From: CABMGO01 sp964574775
Lineage (GTDB): Archaea > Nanobdellota > Nanobdellia > Pacearchaeales > GW2011-AR1
Assembly (NCBI GenBank): GCA_964574775.1
Contig: CAZNOS010000012.1
Span: 1 to 19,553, forward strand
Direction of reading: 5' to 3'
DNA: 19,553 nt
The notes beneath the pieces are model-generated. The model worked only from the letters and a program-made list of their open reading frames with translations. It made no database searches and was not told the DNA's origin. The position numbers were made by a program, and so were the translations under genes. The first letter of the stretch is position 1. Each line of letters starts with the position of its first letter. Shown in pieces: positions 14,554 to 19,553 of this stretch.

Positions 14554-14564
14554 GATTAAACCGA

Positions 14565-14684
14565 TGAGCCCAGCAAGATTTGAACTTGCGACCCCCGCCT
14601 TTCTTAGCGAAATGCTTGAAATTGCGTCTCTAACGAAACGCACTCTTATAAGAGCGGTGCTCTACCAGGCTAAGCTATGGGCTC
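14565..14684 (-). tRNA. tRNA-Ile (UAU anticodon) with a 46-nt intron at 37/38
   Basis: Exons are 14684-14647 and 14600-14565; the intron is 14646-14601. The acceptor GAGCCCA pairs with TGGGCTC, the D-stem GCTT with GAGC (one G-U), the anticodon stem CCGCT with GGCGG (one G-U), and the T-stem GCAAG with CTTGC. The discriminator is A. The joined loop reads CUUAUAA, anticodon UAU. The splice site fits a bulge-helix-bulge core: CUUA (positions 32-35) pairs with UAAG in the intron, leaving 3-nt bulges UAA and AAA cut after their second base. The short variable loop rules out Leu and Ser. CCA is not encoded. Confidence 0.85.
14601..14646 (-). other. tRNA-Ile intron
   Basis: The 46-nt intron is bounded by the bulge-helix-bulge core described for the tRNA. 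It contains a perfect 8-bp hairpin (TGCGTTTC, loop GTTA, GAGACGCA) and a smaller AGC/GCT stem. It would be removed by the archaeal splicing endonuclease. Confidence 0.75.
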
Positions 14685-14710
14685 ATCTAATGAAAACACA
14701 ATAAAAAAGA

Positions 14711-14719
14711 TATAAAAAG
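14711..14719. promoter_or_regulatory. Shared bidirectional box A (tRNA-Ile and ychF)
   Basis: TATAAAAAG on the plus strand starts 29 nt before the ychF ATG at 14740. On the minus strand TTTTTATAT starts at 14718, placing a start near 14689, about five bases before tRNA-Ile. No second TATA element is present in the 55-nt gap. Confidence 0.55.
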
Positions 14720-14739
14720 CTTGTTATTCTGCAATTTTT

Positions 14740-15936
14740 ATGCTAATTGGTTTAGTCGGAAAACCGTCGTGCGGAAAATCAACTTTTTTCAAGGCAGCTA
14801 CGCTAATGGATGTTTTAATTGCAGCCTATCCTTTCGCGACGATAAAACCGAACACTGGAATAGGTTATGTTCGAGTTCCTTGTATTTGTAAAGAATTTAA
14901 TACAAAATGCAATCCACGAACGGGGAGTTGTAATGGAGAGTTAAGATTTGTTCCAGTCGAATTAATGGACGTTGCTGGATTAATTGAGGGTGCCTCAGAA
15001 GGTAAAGGACTCGGGAATCAATTTTTATCTGATTTATCTAGAGCAGATGCGTTCATACACATAGTTGATGTCTCTGCCACAACAGACGCCGAAGGGAAAG
15101 AATGTTCGCCAGATAAAGGAAATCCTATCAAAGATATTGCAATGCTTGAGAACGAACTGGATTTATGGTATTTAGGCATTTTAAATAAGGCATGGGGGCC
15201 ACTCGTGCGAAAAATGGCAATCGAAAAAACAGATTTTGCGAAAACAATAGCTAAACAATTTTCAGGATTAAACGCCGAAGAAGATGATGTAAAAGAGGTT
15301 GTCAGAAAACTCAATCTCAACACAGAGAAAGCGAACACCTGGACAAACGCCGACCTGAGAAATTTTGCACATGAAATAAGACATATAACAAAACCGATGA
15401 TAATCGCGGCAAATAAAATTGACAAATCCTCTGGAGCCGAGTGGTATGAAAAAATAAAAAAAGAATTTCCAGATTTAATTATTATTCCTTGCTCAGCTGA
15501 TTCAGAATTATCTCTAAGACAAGCCGCAAAAGCAGGAATGATTGACTACGTTCCCGGACAAAAAGATTTTGTGATTCATGAAGGAAAACTGAACGAAAAA
15601 CAAAAACAAGCTTTGACGTCTATTAAAGAAAATATCTTAAGTAAATATGATGATGGCACGGGTGTTCAGGAAATTCTCGACTCCGCAGTTTTCAAATTAT
15701 TAAAATACATTGCGGTTTTCCCAGCAGGTGCGCATAAACTCGCAGATTCAAAAGGAAACATTTTGCCAGATTGTTTTTTAGTTCCACATGGAACGACGGC
15801 TCTTGATTTTGCATTTAGATTACACACCGATTTGGGGAATAATTTTATTAAAGCTATTAATGCCCGAACAAAACAAACTGTAGGGAAAGATCATATTTTG
15901 AAACATCGAGATGGGATTGAGATTATTACGAGGTAA
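14740..15936 (+). CDS. ychF: OBG-family GTPase/ATPase YchF, archaeal form with TGS domain
   Basis: The 398-residue product has the G1 motif GKPSCGKST (residues 7-15), G3 DVAGL (about 79-83) and G4 NKID. The Gly-rich AGLIEGASEGKGLGNQFLSDLSRAD is diagnostic of the OBG group. The archaeal insertion with several Cys (PCICKEFNTKCNPRTGSC) is present and could bind a metal. The C-terminal TGS domain covers about residues 325-398 (ILPDCFLVPHGTTALDFAFRLHTDLG). These proteins associate with ribosomes and are thought to act in translation or stress control. The gene is leaderless by the box A rule. It faces away from tRNA-Ile and shares its TATA element. Confidence 0.95.
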   Translation: MLIGLVGKPSCGKSTFFKAATLMDVLIAAYPFATIKPNTGIGYVRVPCICKEFNTKCNPRTGSCNGELRFVPVELMDVAGLIEGASEGKGLGNQFLSDLSRADAFIHIVDVSATTDAEGKECSPDKGNPIKDIAMLENELDLWYLGILNKAWGPLVRKMAIEKTDFAKTIAKQFSGLNAEEDDVKEVVRKLNLNTEKANTWTNADLRNFAHEIRHITKPMIIAANKIDKSSGAEWYEKIKKEFPDLIIIPCSADSELSLRQAAKAGMIDYVPGQKDFVIHEGKLNEKQKQALTSIKENILSKYDDGTGVQEILDSAVFKLLKYIAVFPAGAHKLADSKGNILPDCFLVPHGTTALDFAFRLHTDLGNNFIKAINARTKQTVGKDHILKHRDGIEIITR

Positions 15937-15987
15937 TGGAAACTTTAAAATATAATTATTTTCCATTCTAATACATATTCTATAGGA

Positions 15988-16290
15988 TTAATTCCCATTA
16001 GCTGAACCCAATTCATAAGACTGAACATCTGCGATTGCCTTGCGAAGAGGTAGTCCACTGCCTAATCTATGTAAGATTCTTAATGCATGTGGGATATCCT
16101 TTCCACGCACTTCTTTTAAAAACAAATGTGTATCTTCATAAGAAAGGGTTTTGGCTCCTGACCAAAAGCGTTGCGGAGAATATCCTAATTCCAGTCCTTC
16201 GTTCGTTCTTGAAAGAGTTTTGGCACAGGATTCTACATCGTCTACTCCTGTTTGTAAAAAACTTGCCAAATCTATTATACTGGTTTTCAT
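15988..16290 (-). CDS. Unknown small helical protein
   Basis: The 100-residue product is soluble and predicted to be helical, with a run like DLASFLQTGVDDVESCAKTLSR near the start and DIPHALRILHRLGSGLPLRKAI near the end. One Cys is present and there are no catalytic motifs. The composition is richer in Gly, Ser and Arg than the neighbouring AT-biased genes, as is also true of the 17148-17938 genes. The box A TATTTAAAT (16311-16319) begins 29 nt upstream of the ATG. The family is not recognised. Confidence 0.6.
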   Translation of the reverse strand: MKTSIIDLASFLQTGVDDVESCAKTLSRTNEGLELGYSPQRFWSGAKTLSYEDTHLFLKEVRGKDIPHALRILHRLGSGLPLRKAIADVQSYELGSANGN

Positions 16291-16310
16291 GATATTTTAT
16301 ATAAAAACTG

Positions 16311-16319
16311 ATTTAAATA
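16311..16319 (-). promoter_or_regulatory. Box A of the 16290 gene
   Basis: TATTTAAAT with first base at 16319, 29 nt before the ATG. Confidence 0.6.
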
Positions 16320-16359
16320 GTTGTCTTTTAATTTTTACCAACATAAGTCCGCACATAAA

Positions 16360-16378
16360 TTCTTAAAGAGAAATCTCT
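16360..16378 (+). promoter_or_regulatory. Box A of the 16389 gene with an overlapping inverted repeat
   Basis: TTCTTAAAG (16360-16368) begins 29 nt before the ATG. AGAGA-AA-TCTCT (16367-16378) overlaps its end and lies between box A and the start, where a repressor could block transcription. The repeat is short and may be chance. Confidence 0.45.
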
Positions 16379-16388
16379 ATATTAAATT

Positions 16389-16652
16389 ATGACAAAGGAA
16401 TATCATATAACCAAAGTCAAAACAACGTTTTTTAAATTTTTCAGAAAAATTGGGGACGTTGGGGATGAAATTGTTTATTCTGCAAGAAAAACATTCTATA
16501 AACCAATTAATAGTGAGAAAATGGAAATTGCCTTAAGAAAAATTTCTAAAGCTGGTAAAAAAATAGTTTTCAATCTAAAAGAAAATAAAAAAAATTGGGG
16601 ACATAGAATAGATTTTGGAAATAATTTTCTAATAAATCACGACGATGTATAG
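16389..16652 (+). CDS. Unknown small basic protein
   Basis: The 87-residue product is Lys-rich and strongly basic, with no signal peptide or membrane helix. It has an amphipathic N-terminal half (TFFKFFRKIGDVGDEIVYSARKTF) and a polar C-terminus. The charge would allow nucleic-acid or membrane-surface binding, but no known fold is visible. It has a leaderless-type promoter and converges on the parvulin gene with a 3-nt gap. It is accepted as a gene because of promoter spacing and the tight fit between neighbours; functional assignment is not possible. Confidence 0.55.
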   Translation: MTKEYHITKVKTTFFKFFRKIGDVGDEIVYSARKTFYKPINSEKMEIALRKISKAGKKIVFNLKENKKNWGHRIDFGNNFLINHDDV

Positions 16653-16655
16653 AAA

Positions 16656-16943
16656 TTAATCTATTTTATTTATTCTTATTAGATGAAATCCAAATTGTGT
16701 TTTCACTGGTCCGATAATATCGCCTACTTTATTTTTTTCGTCGAAACATACTGCGTCAAATTCTGGAACCATCATGCCTCTACTAAATGTTCCTAAGCTT
16801 CCACCATGTCTTTTTGATGGACATAAAGAGTGTTTTTTTGCCGCTTCTTCAAATGTTGATTCTTTAGAAACTATTTTATGTAAAACATCCAGCGCTTCTG
16901 CTTCTGTTTTAACTAGAATATGAGATGCGGAAACGGAGTTCAT
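16656..16943 (-). CDS. Parvulin-type peptidyl-prolyl isomerase, single domain
   Basis: The 95-residue product consists of one parvulin domain. Signatures are ASHILVKTEAEA near the N-terminus, CPSKRHGGSLGTFSRGMMVPEFD in the middle (the GxLGxFxRGxMVPEF signature) and GPVKTQFGFHLIRI at the end. The catalytic His of SHILVK and the late His of GFHLI are both present. It has no signal peptide, so it should act in the cytosol, like the small parvulins of Thaumarchaeota. It is the last gene of a three-gene operon; its ATG overlaps the preceding stop as ATGA. Confidence 0.92.
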   Translation of the reverse strand: MNSVSASHILVKTEAEALDVLHKIVSKESTFEEAAKKHSLCPSKRHGGSLGTFSRGMMVPEFDAVCFDEKNKVGDIIGPVKTQFGFHLIRINKID

Positions 16944-17146
16944 CTTTTACCACCCTCAATATATTCAAATTCCTGAATATTATCTCCTTTGAATCTCATA
17001 ACTTCCACCGTCGTTTTATCCGCAAGCGATTTTGATCTCGCCCAAATACGAGCAACGCCATCTAATGGACGACATGGATGATCTTCTGCCTCATGCCAAT
17101 CTCTTTGTCCCTTAACCCTGCAATAATAAATTAAATCAGAAACCAT
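16940..17146 (-). CDS. Unknown small protein between a CARF-like protein and a parvulin
   Basis: From the ATG at 17146 the product is 68 residues. An upstream ATG at 17161 is in frame but overlaps the preceding gene, whereas 17146 starts one base after that gene's stop. The sequence is polar and Trp/His/Cys-containing (YYCRVKGQRDWHEAEDHPC), with an Arg-rich centre and a beta-like KTTVEVMRFKG segment. Its four bases of overlap with the parvulin ATG show translational coupling. The family is not recognised; it could be a small beta-rich adaptor. Confidence 0.6.
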   Translation of the reverse strand: MVSDLIYYCRVKGQRDWHEAEDHPCRPLDGVARIWARSKSLADKTTVEVMRFKGDNIQEFEYIEGGKR

Positions 17147-17147
17147 C

Positions 17148-17513
17148 TTATAAAAATACAATTCCGTCTTTAGTTAGTGCAGTAAATCTAACGCCAACTG
17201 GAATAGCTAAAAGTGCGGAGAGTAATGCCATGTGTTCTTTTCCGCTTCCGGATGCAATTGAAAGTGCAACTTCTGAAGAAAAATCTGAATCTAATTTTGG
17301 TTTTAACTTCTCTACTAATTCGTTTTTTAGTGCAACCAAAGACTTTTCCAAATCTACTTCGACAAAATCAAATTGCGCGCCTTCTACCAAAAAATTTCTC
17401 GCAAAAGAACTTCCAACAACTACAACCTTTTCCCACTCGCCCCTTTTAATTAAGCCAGAGACTTGTCCCCAAGTTCCTTCTCCCTTAGATAATAAAGCTA
17501 CTAATTGTACCAT
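17148..17513 (-). CDS. Small Rossmann-like protein, CARF-like, first gene of the parvulin operon
   Basis: The 121-residue product alternates strands and helices. VQLVALLS comes first, then EKVVVVGSSFARNFL, FDFVEVDLEKSLVALKNELVEKL, and EVALSIASGSGKEHMALLSALLAIPVGVRFTAL. The last part resembles the CARF core, where a strand is followed by a small-residue turn with a basic residue (usually TGGTK) and a helix. It is shorter than usual CARF sensors and has no effector domain, and there is no CRISPR locus here. It may bind a nucleotide ligand; this is inference from pattern only. The promoter TTTTAAAGG lies 28 nt upstream. Confidence 0.6.
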   Translation of the reverse strand: MVQLVALLSKGEGTWGQVSGLIKRGEWEKVVVVGSSFARNFLVEGAQFDFVEVDLEKSLVALKNELVEKLKPKLDSDFSSEVALSIASGSGKEHMALLSALLAIPVGVRFTALTKDGIVFL

Positions 17514-17560
17514 GTTGTGTAAAACCTGTTTGCCTTTAAAAGTATTTATGTGATAAAAAA

Positions 17561-17938
17561 CTATATCCTTCTATATCCTGAATTAAATTCTAAAAGATGC
17601 GCTTGGAGTGGTGTGCATGACCTCACTCTAATTCCTCCCCTCGGCCAGTGGACTCCGCGCTCGTCTGCTCTCCCTAGAATCTCTTTATAATAATGTTCAA
17701 TAAAATAAAATGTTGTTTTAGATTTTGGCTCAAATGAAACAGTCGAATAATCAAAATCCCTTGGGAGAGATCTTTCCAGTCCCGTGCTCTCCCACCAATT
17801 CCTTATGGGATCAGATGAAACCAGAGATGGTTTTTCGTCAGTATTTTTCCCGGCAGCTTTTGCCGCTAGTCTTTCTCTGGTTTCTTTAGGAAGGTGATGA
17901 ATCCATGCGTCGGGTCCATACGATGTTGGTTTTGACAT
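17561..17938 (-). CDS. Unknown soluble protein, Arg/Trp-rich
   Basis: The 125-residue product is polar, with a helix (LPKETRERLAAKAAGK), a segment rich in Trp and Pro (PIRNWWESTGLERSLPRDFDY), a beta-like KTTFYFIEHYY, and an Arg/Gly-rich end (WPRGGIRVRSC). No signal peptide, membrane helix or known motif is visible. Codons are more GC-rich than in the ribosomal genes next door. The box A (17959-17967) is exactly 29 nt before the ATG. Confidence 0.55.
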   Translation of the reverse strand: MSKPTSYGPDAWIHHLPKETRERLAAKAAGKNTDEKPSLVSSDPIRNWWESTGLERSLPRDFDYSTVSFEPKSKTTFYFIEHYYKEILGRADERGVHWPRGGIRVRSCTPLQAHLLEFNSGYRRI

Positions 17939-17958
17939 TATAGCATTTAATAATTAAT

Positions 17959-17967
17959 CTTTAAAAA
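17959..17967 (-). promoter_or_regulatory. Box A of the 17938 gene
   Basis: TTTTTAAAG with first base at 17967, 29 nt before the ATG. Confidence 0.6.
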
Positions 17968-18006
17968 GATTTATGTGATAAAATGTAAAAATACTGTTTA
18001 ATAACA

Positions 18007-18015
18007 TTTAAAAAC
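18007..18015 (+). promoter_or_regulatory. Box A of the L1-L10-L12 operon
   Basis: TTTAAAAAC predicts transcription from about 18036, leaving a leader of about 79 nt before the L1 ATG. This is exceptional in a window where most mRNAs look leaderless. Confidence 0.55.
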
Positions 18016-18035
18016 CCCAAAATTAACAAATAAAT

Positions 18036-18114
18036 ACTAAGACCTTAGACCAACGAGTCCAATTAAGGAGTCTAATCGAAAGATAGATTTGGTAGGGAAA
18101 AGTCTTTGATAAAA
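18036..18114 (+). promoter_or_regulatory. Structured 5' leader of the ribosomal operon, candidate L1 autoregulatory site
   Basis: A long hairpin starts four bases after the predicted start. AGACCTTA (18040-18047) pairs with TAAGG and TCT (18064-18073, with an AG bulge), topped by GAC/GTC around a 6-nt loop. A second stem AAAGA (18079-18083)/TCTTT (18103-18107) encloses GATTTGGTAGGGAAA and ends seven bases before the L1 ATG. L1 is known to repress its own operon in bacteria and methanogens by binding an rRNA-like mRNA site. The assignment here is by position and structure only. Confidence 0.5.
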
Positions 18115-18726
18115 ATGAAAATAGAAGAAGCAATTAAGGAATTGAGAAGTCAAGAAAAAAGAAAGTTTGTTCAATCGTTAGACTTAGTTATAAATTTACA
18201 AAAAATTGATCCAAGAAAGGAATCTATTAATACAATCTTAACAATTCCACACCCACCAATAAAGAGACTTTGTGCTTTCTTATCCAAAAAATCTCCAGTT
18301 GTTGATACAATCGTTAAAGAAGAATTTGAATTATACAAAGACAATAAGGCAATCAAAAGACTTGCAAAAAAATATGATGCATTTATTGCTTCCGCTCCAT
18401 TGATGGCTGCTGTTGCTACAAAGTTTGGTAGATTTTTAGGTCCGCTTGGTAAAATGCCAACACCTCAAGCCGGAGTTATTATGCAAGAAACAGACGCTAA
18501 TGTTAAAGAAATGGTTGAGAAATTATCTAAAACAACAAAATTAAGAATCAAGGAAAAAAGTATCAAACTTTCCGTTGGTAAAGAAGACATGTCCGATAAA
18601 GAATTAATCGAAAATTTTAAAGAAGTTTACAGAGAGATTACAGAATTACTTCCAAATAGAAAAGATAATATGAGCAATGTTTCAATTAAATGGACTATGG
18701 GCAAACCAATCGCTCTAGACAAATAA
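18115..18726 (+). CDS. rpl1: Ribosomal protein L1 (uL1)
   Basis: The 203-residue product is the L1-stalk protein of the large subunit, near the E site. Diagnostic stretches are YDAFIASAPLMAAVATKFGRFLGPLGKMPTPQAG (a Pro/Gly-rich hallmark of L1) and the C-terminal NVSIKWTMGKPIALD. The start is the ATG at 18115 (MKIEEAIKEL); an in-frame TTG at 18106 is unlikely. It lies four bases before L10. L11 is not adjacent, unlike in many archaea, and the unit starts with L1 here. Confidence 0.97.
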   Translation: MKIEEAIKELRSQEKRKFVQSLDLVINLQKIDPRKESINTILTIPHPPIKRLCAFLSKKSPVVDTIVKEEFELYKDNKAIKRLAKKYDAFIASAPLMAAVATKFGRFLGPLGKMPTPQAGVIMQETDANVKEMVEKLSKTTKLRIKEKSIKLSVGKEDMSDKELIENFKEVYREITELLPNRKDNMSNVSIKWTMGKPIALDK

Positions 18727-18730
18727 AAAA

Positions 18731-19510
18731 ATGGTAGAACACAAAACACACGTTTCTGATGCAAAGAAAACAACAGTAAAAGAACTTGTGGAATTGATGA
18801 AATATAAGACAATAATGATTGTTTCAATTAAAGGATTGCCGTCCGCACAATTCCAGGAAATCAAGAAAAAACTAAGAGCAAATTCTAAAGTAAAAGTCGC
18901 AAAGGGAAATCTTGTTAAATTGGCTTTGGAAAAAGTTGGAAATCCTGCCCTTAAAGAATTAGAACAATATGTTTGCGCTGATTGCGCATTGTTATTTTCA
19001 GACGAAGATGCATTTATACTTGCTGGAACACTTAACGAATCCAAATCTCCTGCAAAGGCAAGGGCTGGGCAAATTGCACCAGAAAATATTTGGGCTGAAG
19101 CTGGTGGAACTGATTTGATACCGGGTCCGGATATTTCTGCATTATCTGCTGTTGGGTTAAAAATTAAAGTTGAAAATGGAAAATTAGCAATTCAACAAAG
19201 AGCAATTATTTGTAAACAAGGCGAGCCAATCTCTCCTGAAAGAGCTGCTATCTTGTCGAAGTTAAACATTATTCCTTTTAAAATTGGAATTGAGCCAGTT
19301 GCGGCTTACTCTAGTGGAAAAGTTTATTCTGGAATCAAGGTAAATAAAGAAGAAGCACTTGGAATATTGAGAAGTATGTACGCAAAATCTATTGCATTCG
19401 CGGTTTCACTTCCATTCGTTACAAAAGAATCGTTATCATTTATACTTGGAAAGGCAGCTTCACACGAAGCAGCATTACAATCTCTAATTAAAACTGGAGA
19501 TAATCAATAA
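18731..19510 (+). CDS. rplP0: Ribosomal protein L10/P0 (uL10), short C-terminus
   Basis: The 259-residue product is the base of the L12 stalk. The N-terminal rRNA-binding domain (KKTTVKELVELMKYKTIMIVSIKGLP, VKVAKGNLVKLALEK) and the archaeal/eukaryotic insertion domain (AEAGGTDLIPGPDISALSAVGLKIKVENGKLAI) are both present. A C-terminal helical region (SLPFVTKESLSFILGKAASHEAALQSL) should bind L12 dimers. The acidic linker and the conserved L12-like tail that usually end archaeal P0 are missing, so the protein is some 70-90 residues shorter than usual. It ends two bases before L12. Confidence 0.95.
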   Translation: MVEHKTHVSDAKKTTVKELVELMKYKTIMIVSIKGLPSAQFQEIKKKLRANSKVKVAKGNLVKLALEKVGNPALKELEQYVCADCALLFSDEDAFILAGTLNESKSPAKARAGQIAPENIWAEAGGTDLIPGPDISALSAVGLKIKVENGKLAIQQRAIICKQGEPISPERAAILSKLNIIPFKIGIEPVAAYSSGKVYSGIKVNKEEALGILRSMYAKSIAFAVSLPFVTKESLSFILGKAASHEAALQSLIKTGDNQ

Positions 19511-19512
19511 AA

Positions 19513-19553
19513 ATGGAATACATATATGCGGCACTTTTGTTGCACAAACTAGG
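19513..19553 (+). CDS. rpl12: Ribosomal protein L12/P1, N-terminus only (cut by window end)
   Basis: Thirteen complete codons are visible, reading MEYIYAALLLHKL, the N-terminal dimerisation helix typical of archaeal P1/L12 (MEYVYAALLLHKAG). It follows L10 by two bases, completing the L1-L10-L12 order of archaea. The rest lies outside the window. Confidence 0.9.
   Translation, partial: MEYIYAALLLHKL

Noticed and set aside
14554..14643. N-terminal extension of the PspC protein
   Set aside because: The open frame runs through the tRNA-Ile exon 2 and intron; the homology to PspC begins at the internal ATG at 14553.
14565..14684. Reading this locus as tRNA-Leu(UAA) or tRNA-Ser with a long variable arm
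   Set aside because: The variable loop between the anticodon and T stems is only five bases. The extra sequence lies in the anticodon loop and forms a bulge-helix-bulge core, so it is an intron.
17148..17513. A CRISPR-associated regulator locus
   Set aside because: There is no repeat array and no cas gene in the window; the CARF resemblance is only a fold-level pattern.

Overview
The window looks like part of the chromosome of a small-genome DPANN archaeon, most likely of the Woesearchaeota/Pacearchaeota type. It is AT-rich and gene-dense. It carries archaeal information-processing genes (Sec61-beta, archaeal NAC, archaeal-type PheS/PheT, an L1-L10-L12 operon, archaeal YchF), a tRNA gene with a bulge-helix-bulge intron, and many small proteins I cannot name. 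I see no insertion sequence, prophage or CRISPR array. The lineage call is inference from gene content; no 16S rRNA gene is present.

Layout. 1-381: end of a rubrerythrin gene. 420-2655: Sec61-beta, NAC, two helical proteins that look like tandem paralogues, and MinD. 2698-7616: a Kef-type antiporter, then pheS-pheT. 7678-8980: three small unknown genes around a tRNA-Thr, with a decayed partial copy of the tRNA's 3' end beside it. 8981-9401: a noncoding stretch holding two tandem hairpin-forming repeats and, on the minus strand, a strong candidate for an undescribed structured RNA. 9402-12006: ScpA, an unknown gene and HisS. 12060-13224 (minus strand): a secreted Tyr-rich protein whose C-terminus appears frameshifted, a small membrane protein, a second candidate small RNA and tRNA-Glu. 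13378-15936: an EgtD-type methyltransferase, a mini-PspC, an intron-containing tRNA-Ile(UAU), and YchF. 15988-17938: small genes, including a three-gene operon ending in a parvulin. 18007 to the end: the L1-L10-L12 ribosomal operon with a structured leader.

The window has a consistent promoter grammar. Nearly every first gene of a transcription unit has a TTTATAAAT or TTTAAA-type box A whose first base lies 28-29 nt before the start codon, so most mRNAs should be leaderless. This rule fixes several start codons (ScpA, the Tyr-rich protein). It also places the 5' ends of the two candidate RNAs at the edges of their predicted folds. In two places one near-symmetric TATA element appears to serve a tRNA on one strand and a leaderless protein gene on the other. 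Exceptions with real leaders are hisS (Shine-Dalgarno), the L1 operon (hairpin leader) and the second helical paralogue.

The most interesting items are the structured RNA at 9163-9257, the small RNA at 13040-13108, the tRNA-Ile(UAU) with its intron, the shared bidirectional TATA boxes, and the tandem hairpin repeats at 8987-9134.
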